Shown piece after piece: positions 1 through 8,331 of a DNA stretch of 45,651 nucleotides (the first letter of the stretch is position 1; every line of letters begins with the position of its first letter). The notes under the pieces were generated by a model. The model was not told the DNA's origin. It worked only from the letters and a program-made list of their open reading frames with translations, and did not search any database. This stretch comes from a delta proteobacterium NaphS2 (GTDB lineage Bacteria > Desulfobacterota > DSM-4660 > Desulfatiglandales > Desulfatiglandaceae): assembly GCA_000179315.1 (NCBI GenBank), contig ADZZ01000749.1:1-45651 (forward strand). The letters are read 5' to 3'. A program made the translations under genes and the position numbers.

Positions 1-1
1 A

Positions 2-937
2 TTGTACCACCGAAAAGAAGGCAAGATACAATTTTTACCTGAATTGGAAAAGGATCAGTTTCTCCGCTTTGCCTTTCAAGGAACCCGGGACAATCAGCTG
101 TTTCTCACCAATGCCGTTAGCCAAAAGGTGGAGCGTTTCAAAGGTATTTATGACTGGTTCCGGGACAGTCTCGTTATGATTGCTCCGGACAGTCGTTTTG
201 AGCCCTTTGAACGTTTCTTCCAGGAGACGCACCCATTATATGGGCAGATGAACCTTGCACTGGGACATCTTGATACCGGGATTTCCCGGCTGGGCGGCGA
301 AAAGGTCAACCTTGAGAATCTGGCCCTGCCTGACAACCTCAAGACGAAACTTTTGGAGGAGATCCCGGAAGGCGCTACGGTTCGTTTATTGGTGGAACCG
401 GATCATGAAAGATTCGCCATCATGCGCCAAAACGGAGAGCTGGAAGCACGCAAGCTAGTCAGTTTTCACAGTGATTCCAAAGGGCAAGATATCCGGTTTG
501 ACATGAAACAGGAATCGGACGGCACCCAACGCATCATCGATCTGGTTCCGGCATTTCTGGAACTTGCTGCTGAAAACACCGAGAAGGTTTTTGTAATCGA
601 TGAGATCGATCGAAGTCTTCACACACTTCTGACGCGGGAATTGCTGAGCGGATATTTGGCGTCTTGTACGCCTGATACCCGTTCGCAACTGCTGTTGACA
701 ACCCATGATGTTCTGCTTATGGACCAAAAGCTCTTTCGCCGGGATGAAATGTGGGTGGCGGAGCGGGACAGCCTGGGATGCACTTCACTGTTGCCTTTCA
801 GCGATTACAAAGATATGCGGTATGACAAAGACATCCGAAAAAGCTATCTTCAAGGTCGGTTGGGCGGCGTTCCCCGCATTCTTCTCTCGGGCTTGCTCCA
901 GACGGAAAAGGTTTCCGCTGGCGGGAGCACAAGCTGA
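2..937 (+). CDS. AAA/ABC-type ATPase of an RloB-linked defence pair, 5'-truncated by window edge
   Basis: The C-terminal 311 residues of an ATPase; the start and Walker A loop lie left of the window. Visible motifs are an ABC-like signature ESDGTQR (S172-Q176 of the visible part), a Walker B strand VFVIDEID (D200, E201) and a switch histidine in LLTTHD (H235). This order is that of the AAA_15/AAA_21 ATPases that pair with RloB-type proteins in restriction and defence loci. The RloB-like frame follows directly and partly overlaps, which supports the family call. The ORF ends with about 15 residues after GRLGGVPRI that look unrelated to the domain, consistent with a deletion at the junction with the next gene. 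It probably acts in the cytoplasm as part of an accessory defence module inside the BREX locus. The effector is unknown. Confidence 0.75.
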   Translation: MYHRKEGKIQFLPELEKDQFLRFAFQGTRDNQLFLTNAVSQKVERFKGIYDWFRDSLVMIAPDSRFEPFERFFQETHPLYGQMNLALGHLDTGISRLGGEKVNLENLALPDNLKTKLLEEIPEGATVRLLVEPDHERFAIMRQNGELEARKLVSFHSDSKGQDIRFDMKQESDGTQRIIDLVPAFLELAAENTEKVFVIDEIDRSLHTLLTRELLSGYLASCTPDTRSQLLLTTHDVLLMDQKLFRRDEMWVAERDSLGCTSLLPFSDYKDMRYDKDIRKSYLQGRLGGVPRILLSGLLQTEKVSAGGSTS

Positions 938-1412
938 TGTCCGGGAGGAGGCGAAAATTCATATCAAGGTTCTTCCCGCAAGAAAGCATGACACCTCTCC
1001 TCCTCAGGTTTTGAAACGGGCGGAAGGATTCGTAAGAGAAAAAGGGCTTCGAAAAAATGATGAAGTTTGGTTGGTGATAGACCGCGACTTGTGGACTGAA
1101 GAGCAGTTGGCGAAGGTATTTCTTGGCTGTAAATCAGCCGGCTATAACCTGGCGGTGAGCAACCCGAAGTTCGAGTATTGGCTTTTGCTCCATTTTGAGG
1201 ATGGCCGTGGTGTATCCTGTTCCAGAGACTGTACAGAGAGGCTCCTGCGCTTTCTGCCCAACTTTGAAAAGGCCCATCTCGAAATTCAGAAGCTCCAAAC
1301 GGGAATAGACGATGCGATCCGACGGGCAGAGGAAAAGGACATGCCACCTTGTGAGGATTGGCCGAGGAGGAATGGGTCAACGGCATATCGCCTTGTTAAA
1401 AAATTGAGATAA
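822..1412 (+). pseudogene. RloB-like protein, N-terminus apparently deleted
   Basis: The frame that becomes recognisable near position 935 encodes an RloB-type C-terminal part: DEVWLVIDRD with an acidic DRD pair, then SNPKFEYWLLLHFE, then a helical tail ending in STAYRLVKKLR. RloB-family proteins normally start with a strand followed by an EGxxTE..YF segment, which together with DRD resembles a TOPRIM site. That segment is absent: the frame runs upstream into the coding sequence of the ATPase, and the only nearby in-frame ATG (822) would give an unrelated N-terminus. I infer a short deletion that fused the end of the ATPase gene to the middle of rloB. A short but functional subfamily cannot be excluded. 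Confidence 0.55.
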
Positions 1413-1434
1413 TATAGTATACCCGGAGACTGAT

Positions 1435-1857
1435 ATGACCAAGTTTTTGTTTTCAGAGATAGAAGATGCTTTCATGTATGTCGGTTCGGCGATGTATGGG
1501 ATGAACTCTGCCGTGCTGTGCAAAGATACCGGGAAGATTCTGTACCGTTCGGACATGGCCGGGATCGACGAAATAGAAGACAAGGATGATCTTGTATGGG
1601 ATCAGTGCATCGGAATTCCCCACAAAAATGATCTGGATCTCGGGAGGAATCTGGTCTTTGAGTTCGTCGAAGAATACCTCCCGGACGATTATGAGCGTGT
1701 GCGGAAAATGTTCCGCCGAAGCGGGGCCTACGCCAATTATAAAGCGCTACTGGAACGGAGAGGTCTGCTGGAAAAATGGTACGGCTTCGAGAACAGCCGG
1801 GAAGCGCAGGCTCTACGTGAATGGTGTAAAGAAAACGAGATAGAATTGGATGTCTAG
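1435..1857 (+). CDS. UPF0158-like small protein
   Basis: A 140-residue acidic soluble protein with no signal peptide or membrane segment. The C-terminal half (ANYKALLERRGLLEKWYGFE, then EALREWCKENEIEL-like text) matches the pattern I associate with the UPF0158 family, which has no established function. The ATG is preceded by a CCGGAG ribosome binding site at good spacing. It lies 22 bp after the damaged rloB frame and before a toxin-antitoxin pair, so it is part of the accessory cargo rather than the BREX core. The family call rests on pattern memory of the C-terminal motif only. Confidence 0.6.
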   Translation: MTKFLFSEIEDAFMYVGSAMYGMNSAVLCKDTGKILYRSDMAGIDEIEDKDDLVWDQCIGIPHKNDLDLGRNLVFEFVEEYLPDDYERVRKMFRRSGAYANYKALLERRGLLEKWYGFENSREAQALREWCKENEIELDV

Positions 1858-1987
1858 CGGAGGTAGGATGTAGATCTTCCTTTCTCGGGGGACGGATTAT
1901 CAACTGGAAGAGAGGAACCATGTCTTACACAAATGGCACGGACAAAAGGGTTTTTTCTATTCGTGCTCAGGAACGAGGAGCGGAAAA

Positions 1988-2191
1988 ATGGAAATAATTC
2001 GAAAACAATACATCGTTGACGAAAAGAACAGAAGGGTGGCCGTTCAGATCCCCATTGATGTTTTTGAGAGATTGGAGGAAATTCTGGAGAACTACGGTCT
2101 TGTCCAATTGATGAAAGAGAATGATGGTGGTGAAACTCTCGGCGTGAACGAGGCCAAGGCGTATTACGATCGTCTGGAAAAAGCGGAATGA
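1988..2191 (+). CDS. Antitoxin of a RelBE-type pair
   Basis: A 67-residue protein that begins with a short beta segment (IVDEKNRRVAVQIPIDVFERLEEIL) typical of small antitoxins and ends in a charged helix (NEAKAYYDRLEKAE). It is preceded by a GAGGAG ribosome binding site. Its ATGA stop/start overlap with the downstream RelE-like toxin gene gives translational coupling, the usual layout for antitoxin followed by toxin. By analogy with the family it should neutralise the toxin and repress its own promoter. I see no clear operator in the 130 bp upstream. Confidence 0.72.
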   Translation: MEIIRKQYIVDEKNRRVAVQIPIDVFERLEEILENYGLVQLMKENDGGETLGVNEAKAYYDRLEKAE

Positions 2192-2454
2192 AAATAGACT
2201 ATCGCAAAAAATTCCTGAAAGAGCTTTCCAAGATTCCTCCGCCGACAAGATCTAGAATGGAAACTTTTGTCTTTGAGGAACTCCCCCAAGCAAATTCGAT
2301 ATTCGAGATGGGGACCACTGAGCAAATGAAGGGCTATCCCTCATACTACAAAGTTCGTTTTGGTTCCTACAGGATTGGTTTGAAATTAGAAAACGATAGG
2401 GTGATTCTCGAAAGGGCACTACACAGAAAAGACATTTACAGGCATTTTCCATAG
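2188..2454 (+). CDS. RelE/ParE-superfamily toxin
   Basis: An 88-residue basic protein with the RelE fold pattern: a helical N-terminus (YRKKFLKELSKIPP), a central strand pair YYKVRFGSYRIG with R57 and R62, and the C-terminal signature ALHRKDIYRHFP with R80. RelE toxins cleave mRNA in the ribosomal A site. The basic residues in the last two strands are retained, so the toxin looks intact. It overlaps the antitoxin gene by 4 bp. It sits directly before the pglX N-terminal relic and may have stabilised this part of the defence island. Confidence 0.78.
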   Translation: MKIDYRKKFLKELSKIPPPTRSRMETFVFEELPQANSIFEMGTTEQMKGYPSYYKVRFGSYRIGLKLENDRVILERALHRKDIYRHFP

Positions 2455-2465
2455 TCTCCCTAAAT

Positions 2466-2486
2466 ATTCGTGTTATTCGTGGTGAA
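2466..2486 (+). repeat. ATTCGTG-type boundary repeat, copy upstream of pglX relic
   Basis: Two tandem ATTCGTG-like units end 4 bp before the ATG of the pglX N-terminal relic. Related copies occur at 4621-4632 (degenerate), 4961-4988, 8239-8248, 9301-9327 and 9878-9906. Forward copies lie just before starts and reverse copies just after stops. Confidence 0.6.
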
Positions 2487-2490
2487 ATGA

Positions 2491-2883
2491 ATGAACCGAA
2501 ACAAACTCAAAGCCTACGCCCCCAAAGCACGTCGTGATTTCATCAAGGCGGTGACGGACCGGGCCGCCTTTTATGGGTTGACGAAAAACAAAATCGAAAC
2601 TGTTACCGTGCAGGGGGATGTGGCTATTATCGGTGGAAAGCCTTTTCCGAAAGATGTGGCGGAAAAACGGAAGCGGTTGGAAGAAAGGATCAACCGGGAA
2701 GGTTTTGAGCATGTCATGGAGGCCATGGCCTACACATGGTTCAATCGGTTTGTGGCGATCCGGTATATGGAGCTTAATGGGTATCTCGAGTATGGGTATC
2801 GAGTGCTGAGCCACCCGGGGGGAAAGACGGTTCCCGAAATTGTGGAACATGCCGAGCACGCGGACTTGCCGGTTCTGGACTAG
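2491..2883 (+). pseudogene. N-terminal relic of a second pglX copy
   Basis: Its 130 codons are near-identical to residues 1-150 of the intact PglX at 4639: the same MNRNKLK start, YAPKARRDFIKAVTDRAAF, the VQGDV segment and MAYTWFNRF, with only scattered substitutions. The copy stops at a TAG where the intact gene reads CAG (LPVLD-stop versus LPGLDQ), and resemblance to pglX fades within about ten bases after that. It lacks the SAM-binding and catalytic motifs entirely, so it cannot methylate DNA. It lacks the 16-residue repeat-derived insert present in the intact copy, so it preserves the form without the insert. Expression as a short peptide is possible because start and upstream sequence are intact. 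Confidence 0.85.
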
Positions 2884-2923
2884 AGGAAAATATAAAGACT
2901 AATCGATGAAAAAGGAGGCGAAT

Positions 2924-3448
2924 ATGAACCAATTTGCGTACGATGCTATTGAAGAAACTTGGGCGCTTACTGTCAAGGCGCGGGCGATGTGTCCGTATAC
3001 AAGCGAGTCTGCCATCGGAATGAAAGGGTACATTTCACCGGGATGGTATAGGTCTCATGGCGCAATCTATTTTGTAAATTTAGCTCAGCCGCTAACAGCC
3101 ATTGATGTCAGAGAGCTCAATCTGATTGGCAGCTTTATAAACCGGAGCTTTGTTATCTCCATGGCGGCAATCCTCGAAACGAATGGGGTTGTTCCGTACA
3201 GGCAAGATCCCGACCGAACAAAACCTGGTGGCGACCATGTTCAGCTCACCAAATGGTTACGTAATCGTTTTGCACATGGAGAATGGATATATGACGCCAC
3301 CAACTCCAAGCATGTTGAGACCCGCGAGCTTATTGAAGAGCTCTTCCCTTCTGGTGCGGCGGGGGGGCCAGGATTTATAACGACAATTGACTCAATCCTC
3401 GAACCACTTAAAGATGGCACACTAGATTATATCCGAGCGACGACTTAA
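2924..3448 (+). CDS. Unrecognised protein with HEPN-like RNxxxH motif (candidate defence nuclease)
   Basis: A 174-residue soluble protein of no family I recognise. I chose the ATG at 2924 because an AAAGGAGG site lies directly upstream; the earlier in-frame ATG at 2906 would place that site inside the coding region. Near residues 110-120 the sequence WLRNRFAHGE contains R113-N114-x3-H118, the spacing and polar neighbour typical of HEPN ribonuclease sites, inside a predicted helix. It lies immediately after the pglX relic and before another unrecognised gene with the same type of motif. A HEPN RNase or HEPN-fold scaffold in anti-phage defence is the most natural reading, but the motif alone is short and could occur by chance. 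Confidence 0.6.
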   Translation: MNQFAYDAIEETWALTVKARAMCPYTSESAIGMKGYISPGWYRSHGAIYFVNLAQPLTAIDVRELNLIGSFINRSFVISMAAILETNGVVPYRQDPDRTKPGGDHVQLTKWLRNRFAHGEWIYDATNSKHVETRELIEELFPSGAAGGPGFITTIDSILEPLKDGTLDYIRATT

Positions 3449-3528
3449 CTATGCGAGAATTGGTCCAACGAAAAACTTGAATATCCTCATGAACAACAAG
3501 CAGTTAGGTGTATGTTGAAAGGGAGGTT

Positions 3529-4431
3529 ATGGCGGATCTCAGAGCATTCATATGCAATTGCATAATCAGAGGGGATAAGTTCAGCTTAAAAGAGAATGGT
3601 GGGCGCATAAGAAATCATCTTGAATTGCGGCTTAGTGGATACCTCGTGGATCTCTACCAGGCAGAGAAAGTCATTCTTGGGAACCGCTCCGATCTCATAA
3701 ACCGTTGGAATCACACAACGGAGCTCGTAATCAGCAATGTCATACCGGAACATGTCAACAAAGTAAAAAACATAATTACTGATTTAACGAATCTTCTATC
3801 TTTCATAAATGTCTCTAGAATTTGGCCTTATGGGTGGGAGTATCCAGACCGATCTGGCTTAAAGAGTTTCACCTCTACTATCGGGACCACTCAGTATTTT
3901 CGCCCAGTCATAGATATTGACGACGGGTCAAAGGTTTCAGATTTTATTCATCAAATTTGGAGACCTTATCAAAAAAACAAAAGGAAAAGAAAACTCCCTG
4001 AACTCATTGATTACCTTATACAAGCTGATCTCCCGCAACAACCTGTTGAGTTGAGACTGGCAATCCTCTTCGTGGTTCTTGAGAATCTTAAAGACACTTG
4101 GGCACGTGTTCAACGAATTCCCTACGCTCATGGATACTTCAGAAAAATAAGTAACCCTCCAAAACCAAATATTAGAAAGGAACCCACGTATAGTTTTGAA
4201 GAACTTCTCGCCCAGATGTTAAAATCCGTTGGAATGCGCCGTGGATTGAAAAGGATTATCAAGCTAAGAAATCAAATTATTCACTCCGGGCTTTCGAGAC
4301 GTCCATTCCGATCGAATCAAAAGACATATGAAAACTGTCAAGACATTGTACGTGAATATGTTTTGAGATTGCTCAAATTTTCGGGAAGTTTTTACCCTTA
4401 CACTTCACCCAATGTAGTGAAAATAATATGA
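3529..4431 (+). CDS. Unrecognised AT-rich gene; protein with C-terminal HEPN-like RNxxxH motif
   Basis: About 300 residues, basic and predicted mostly helical, with no family I recognise. The ATG at 3529 has a GGGAGG site 2-3 bp upstream, which is close spacing; a GTG at 3508 is the alternative start. Around residues 244-256, IKLRNQIIHSGLS contains R247-N248-x3-H252, a HEPN-type signature placed in a long helical region as in DUF4145/AbiF-like proteins. Base composition is visibly lower in GC than its neighbours (one sampled 60-base line at 3961 has 18 G/C, against 37 in a pglX line at 6001), which suggests separate acquisition. With the preceding gene it forms a two-gene insert between the pglX relic and intact pglX. 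The possible function is RNA cleavage in abortive defence, unproven. Confidence 0.6.
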   Translation: MADLRAFICNCIIRGDKFSLKENGGRIRNHLELRLSGYLVDLYQAEKVILGNRSDLINRWNHTTELVISNVIPEHVNKVKNIITDLTNLLSFINVSRIWPYGWEYPDRSGLKSFTSTIGTTQYFRPVIDIDDGSKVSDFIHQIWRPYQKNKRKRKLPELIDYLIQADLPQQPVELRLAILFVVLENLKDTWARVQRIPYAHGYFRKISNPPKPNIRKEPTYSFEELLAQMLKSVGMRRGLKRIIKLRNQIIHSGLSRRPFRSNQKTYENCQDIVREYVLRLLKFSGSFYPYTSPNVVKII

Positions 4432-4482
4432 TTAAAAAACAAGGTGAACTGATATTTAAATGTGGGCTGTTGGGTGCAAATC

Positions 4483-4499
4483 CAATTCCAATGGAATTG
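4483..4499. promoter_or_regulatory. Near-perfect palindrome upstream of pglX
   Basis: CAATTCC-AAT-GGAATTG gives two 7-bp inverted arms around 3 bp, in the 207-bp gap before pglX and about 50 bp upstream of a candidate -10 box. Position and symmetry suit an operator for a dimeric repressor. No repressor gene is identifiable in the window. Confidence 0.35.
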
Positions 4500-4547
4500 T
4501 CAAAATGCTGACCTATTCATACATTGTCAGTCTGTGCTTGGTGTTTC

Positions 4548-4556
4548 TGATATAAT
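4548..4556 (+). promoter_or_regulatory. Candidate extended -10 promoter for pglX
   Basis: TGATATAAT is a perfect TATAAT box with the TGn extension, 83 bp upstream of the pglX ATG. No convincing -35 hexamer sits at 17 bp, but extended -10 promoters can do without one. It would give pglX a transcript start independent of upstream genes. Confidence 0.35.
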
Positions 4557-4638
4557 AAATGTGGACTAAACTTCGGCGGGAACGAATAAAAATTTAACTT
4601 ATCTACCTTATCCCCTTTTCATGCGTGGTTAAGAAAAA

Positions 4639-7600
4639 ATGAATCGAAATAAACTCAAAACCTACGCTCCAAAAGCACGTCGTGATTTCATCAAGGCGGT
4701 GACGGACCGGGCCGCCTTTTACGGTCTGACGAAAGCGAAGACAGAGCCTATTACAGTGCAGGGAGATGTAGCTGTTATCGGTGGAAAACCATTTCCGAAG
4801 GGGGTGGCGGAAAAACGGAAACGGTTGGAAGAAAGAATCAACCGGGAAGGCTTTGGGCAGGTCATGGAGGCCATGGCCTATACATGGTTCAACCGATTTG
4901 CAGCGATTCGGTATATGGAGCTTCATGGGTATCTGGAGCATGGATATCGGGTTTTTTCGACCACGAATAGCACGAATAATACGAATAAGGGTGATAAGAA
5001 GGGTGGGAATTTCATTGATTCTGGGTTGCCCGAAATTCTCGTGCATGCAGAGCATGTGAACTTGCCCGGTCTGGACCAGGAGAAAGTGATTGAATTAAAG
5101 CTTGATGGGACGAAAGAAGCTGAACTTTTTCGGATGCTCTTAATTTCCCAGTGCAACGCCCTGCGCAAAGCCATGCCGTTTTTGTTTGAAGAAATTGGTG
5201 GTTATACTGAGCTGCTGATGCCGGACAACCTGCTGCATTCCAATTCTCCGGTCCGGAACCTGGTAAATGAAATCTCGGAAGAGGACTGGAAAGAGATCGA
5301 GATCATCGGCTGGCTCTATCAGTTCTACATCTCGGAGAAGAAGGACCAGGTCATCGGCAAGGTGGTAAAGTCCGAAGACATTCCGGCGGCTACCCAGCTA
5401 TTCACCCCCAACTGGATCGTGAAATACATGGTCCAGAATTCTTTGGGGGCGCAATGGCTGGCGACCTATCCTCAGTCGCCCCTCAAAGGGCAGATGGAAT
5501 ACTACATCGAGCCAGCCGAACAGACCGAGGAAGTGAAGGCACAGCTTGCGGTGATTACACCTGTCAGCCTCGATCCCGAAGCTCTGACGTTGATTGATCC
5601 GGCCTGCGGCTCCGGGCACATTCTGGTGGAGGCCTATGAGCTCTTCAAGGCCATTTACCTGGAGCGCGGTTACCGCCTGCGGGATGTGCCGAAGTTGATC
5701 CTTGAGAAAAACCTCTTTGGTCTGGACATTGACGAACGGGCAGCCCAGCTCACGGGCTTTTGTCTGATGATGAAAGGGCGGGCGGATGACCGGCGGTTGT
5801 TTGAGCGCGGCGTGAGGCTGAACGTGATGGCGTTTGTGGACAGTAACGGTTTTGATGCGGAGGGGTTGGCTAAGGGGGTTGATCTGGCTAAATACGGGCT
5901 GGTGCTGGAGGATCTTACGGAGTTGAAACGGCTGTTTGAGTATGCCAAGACCTTTGGGTCGTTGATTCAGGTGCTGGAGGGGTTGGCGCGGAAGCTGCCG
6001 GCGCTGAGGCAATTGAGCGAGGTGAGCAGCCAGGACCTTTTTGTGGCGACGGTGCTTGGACGCTTGAGGCCGCTGGTAAGGCAGGCTGAGTTTCTGGCGA
6101 AAAAGTACGAGGTGGTGGTGGCGAATCCTCCGTATATGGGTGGCAAGGGCATGAACACTGAGGTAAGGGGATTCGCCAAAAGCTATTTCCCACATTCCAA
6201 GAGCGATCTCTTCGCCTGTTTTATCGAGCGCGGGTACAACCTGGCCAGGGGAGCAGGGTGGAACGCCATGGTCACTATGCAGAGCTGGATGTTCTTGTCG
6301 TCGTTCCAGGAAATGCGGGAGAGAATGCTTAGAGAAAAGACCATCACAACGATGGTACAGATTGGTTACAACAGCTTTCCGTCGATGAATTCAAAGGTCG
6401 CGCAGGCGACTACCTTCTCGCTTGCAAATCGCCGCATAGAGAACTACGCCGGCACTTTCGTTGACCTTAATAGCGCACCTCAATCGGCAGACAAAGAAGC
6501 TGTATTTCTCACGCGAGGCCCGACGAATCGCTTTGACGTTGCGCAAAGAAAGTTCGAGAAAATCCCCGGCAGCCCGCTTGCCTACTGGTTGAGCAAGCCT
6601 GTGCTTGAGGTCTTCGGAAATTCGAGCAAAGCATCTCGAATTGCATCATCTCGAGCTGGAATGACCACCAGCGATAATGACCGCTTCACAAGACAGTGGA
6701 GCGAAGCTAATTTTCAGACTGTGAAAACCGATTCCAGTTGTCTTGCGGAGGCGCTCGAAAGTGGTATGAAATGGTTCCCCTACAATAAAGGAGGCCCTTA
6801 CAGGAAGTGGTTCGGTAACCTCTCTTTGACCATTGCCTACGATTCCCAATCTCGGTCGATATTAAAAACGTTGGGTAATAAATGCGCCTCTGAGGATTGC
6901 TACTTTCAAGAAGGTGTAACTTGGACGGATTTAACGTCAGGGAGATTAGGCGCGCGGTTTCTTCCCAAGGGTTCTATATTCGATATCGCAGGACATTGCG
7001 CTTATCGAATCGTGGAAGGTGGACACGTGATTGCGCTGGGGCTGCTCAATACGCTATTCATCAACGACATCTCAAAGGTCATAAATGCGACGATGCACTT
7101 TCAACCGGGAGATTTTCGGAAAATTCCTTTACCGAGCAATATCCCGACAGCTGCTACTGAGCTAATCGTCTATGAGTGTGTTCGTTTAGCCAAAAAGGAC
7201 TGGAACGTCTACGAACGCTCCTGGGACTTCAAATCCCTCCCCATCCTGACCGCCGCCTCCGAGCCCACCCTCACCCTCGAATCCAGCTACACCGCCTGGA
7301 TCACCCAGAACCGCGAAACCGTCGCCGAGATGAAAAGGCTCGAAGAGGAGAATAACCGCCTCTTCATTGACGCCTATGGCCTCCAGGACGAACTGACCCC
7401 TAATGTCCCCATCGAGCAGATCACCCTCACGGTGAATCCCGCATACCGCTACGGCGGAAAGCTCAACGAAGAGGAACAGTGGACCCGTTTTCTGCAGGAC
7501 ACCATGAAAGAATTGGTCTCCTACGCCATCGGCTGTATGATGGGTCGGTACAGCCTGGACGAACCGGGCCTCATCTACGCCCACAGCGGCAACGAGGGCT

Positions 7601-8238
7601 TCGACCCAAGCCGCTACACCATTTTCCCGGCCGACGATGACGGCATCATCCCGATCACCGACACCGGCTGGTTCGACGCTGACGCCTGCCACCGCCTCAT
7701 CGAGTTCATCTCGGTGGCCTGGGACGCAACACACCTCGAAGACAACCTCACCTTCCTGGCTGACAACCTTTCGCCCAAGAAGAACGAGACCAGCCGCGAG
7801 ACCATCCATCGCTACCTTTGCGAGAAGTTCTTCAAGGATCATCTACAAACCTACAAAAAGCGACCCATTTACTGGCTCTTTTCCAGCGGCAAACTCCGAG
7901 CCTTTCAGTGCCTCGTTTATCTCCACCGCTACAACGAAGGGACATTAGCCAGAATGCGGACCGAATATGTGATCCCGCTTCAAGGTAAGATGGCTGCTCG
8001 AATTGAACAACTATCAGGGGATATCAATGCCGCCACTTCCACGGCCCACAGCAAGAAACTGGGAAGGGAAAAAGACAAGCTCGTTAAACAACAGGCCGAA
8101 CTTCACGCCTTTGATGAAAAACTGCGCCACTACGCCGATCAGCGGATCAGCCTTGATCTGGATGACGGGGTGAAGGTAAACTATGGGAAGTTCGGAGATT
8201 TACTGGCGGAGGTGAAAGCCGTCACCGGGAAAAAGTGA
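4639..8238 (+). CDS. pglX: BREX type 1 adenine-specific DNA methyltransferase PglX
   Basis: A 1199-residue N6-adenine methyltransferase, full length for BREX-1 PglX. It modifies the host's non-palindromic BREX sites and is also needed for restriction. Motif I is DPACGSGH (D320-G326, SAM binding) and motif IV is NPPY (N496-Y499, catalytic). The stretch between roughly residues 540 and 850 has different base use from the flanks, as expected for the variable target-recognition region. The C-terminus is helical and ends in FGDLLAEVKAVTGKK. The ATG is supported by the identical N-terminus of the relic at 2491. Residues about 109-125 contain an Asn/Thr-rich insert (STTNSTNNTNK) absent from the relic and encoded by an inverted ATTCGTG repeat, probably an in-frame invasion of a flexible loop. 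A reverse repeat follows the stop codon directly. Confidence 0.95.
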   Translation: MNRNKLKTYAPKARRDFIKAVTDRAAFYGLTKAKTEPITVQGDVAVIGGKPFPKGVAEKRKRLEERINREGFGQVMEAMAYTWFNRFAAIRYMELHGYLEHGYRVFSTTNSTNNTNKGDKKGGNFIDSGLPEILVHAEHVNLPGLDQEKVIELKLDGTKEAELFRMLLISQCNALRKAMPFLFEEIGGYTELLMPDNLLHSNSPVRNLVNEISEEDWKEIEIIGWLYQFYISEKKDQVIGKVVKSEDIPAATQLFTPNWIVKYMVQNSLGAQWLATYPQSPLKGQMEYYIEPAEQTEEVKAQLAVITPVSLDPEALTLIDPACGSGHILVEAYELFKAIYLERGYRLRDVPKLILEKNLFGLDIDERAAQLTGFCLMMKGRADDRRLFERGVRLNVMAFVDSNGFDAEGLAKGVDLAKYGLVLEDLTELKRLFEYAKTFGSLIQVLEGLARKLPALRQLSEVSSQDLFVATVLGRLRPLVRQAEFLAKKYEVVVANPPYMGGKGMNTEVRGFAKSYFPHSKSDLFACFIERGYNLARGAGWNAMVTMQSWMFLSSFQEMRERMLREKTITTMVQIGYNSFPSMNSKVAQATTFSLANRRIENYAGTFVDLNSAPQSADKEAVFLTRGPTNRFDVAQRKFEKIPGSPLAYWLSKPVLEVFGNSSKASRIASSRAGMTTSDNDRFTRQWSEANFQTVKTDSSCLAEALESGMKWFPYNKGGPYRKWFGNLSLTIAYDSQSRSILKTLGNKCASEDCYFQEGVTWTDLTSGRLGARFLPKGSIFDIAGHCAYRIVEGGHVIALGLLNTLFINDISKVINATMHFQPGDFRKIPLPSNIPTAATELIVYECVRLAKKDWNVYERSWDFKSLPILTAASEPTLTLESSYTAWITQNRETVAEMKRLEEENNRLFIDAYGLQDELTPNVPIEQITLTVNPAYRYGGKLNEEEQWTRFLQDTMKELVSYAIGCMMGRYSLDEPGLIYAHSGNEGFDPSRYTIFPADDDGIIPITDTGWFDADACHRLIEFISVAWDATHLEDNLTFLADNLSPKKNETSRETIHRYLCEKFFKDHLQTYKKRPIYWLFSSGKLRAFQCLVYLHRYNEGTLARMRTEYVIPLQGKMAARIEQLSGDINAATSTAHSKKLGREKDKLVKQQAELHAFDEKLRHYADQRISLDLDDGVKVNYGKFGDLLAEVKAVTGKK
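4961..4988 (-). repeat. ATTCGTG-type repeat inside pglX coding sequence
   Basis: Three reverse-oriented units (CCACGAATAG, CACGAATAAT, ACGAATAAG) lie in frame within pglX and are translated as TTNSTNNTNK. The paralogous relic at 2491 has nine residues between GYRV and PEI where this copy has 25, so the repeat and its flank add about 48 bp without breaking the frame. Confidence 0.7.
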
Positions 8239-8250
8239 CCACGAATCACA

Positions 8251-8291
8251 CCCCGGTTGAACACCCTGGAAGGGAACCCGGTTCAACGGGG
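8251..8291. repeat. Hairpin-forming repeat after pglX
   Basis: CCCCGGTTGAAC (8251-8262) pairs with GGTTCAACGGGG (8280-8291) through about 11 base pairs with one bulged G. There is no T-run, so it resembles a REP-type element or mRNA-stabilising hairpin more than an intrinsic terminator. A related sequence occurs in inverted orientation at 9832-9852. Confidence 0.55.
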
Positions 8292-8331
8292 CAGGCGAAT
8301 GAAACATTAGAGAAAAATAGGGGGTGTTGCC

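Noticed and set aside
4961-4988. CRISPR-like array of CACGAAT repeats
   Set aside because: Units are 9-10 bp and directly tandem, with no spacers of constant length and no cas genes.
5398-6195. Long open frame on the - strand (265 codons)
   Set aside because: It is antisense to the catalytic core of pglX, whose motifs are intact, and the translation shows no domain pattern.
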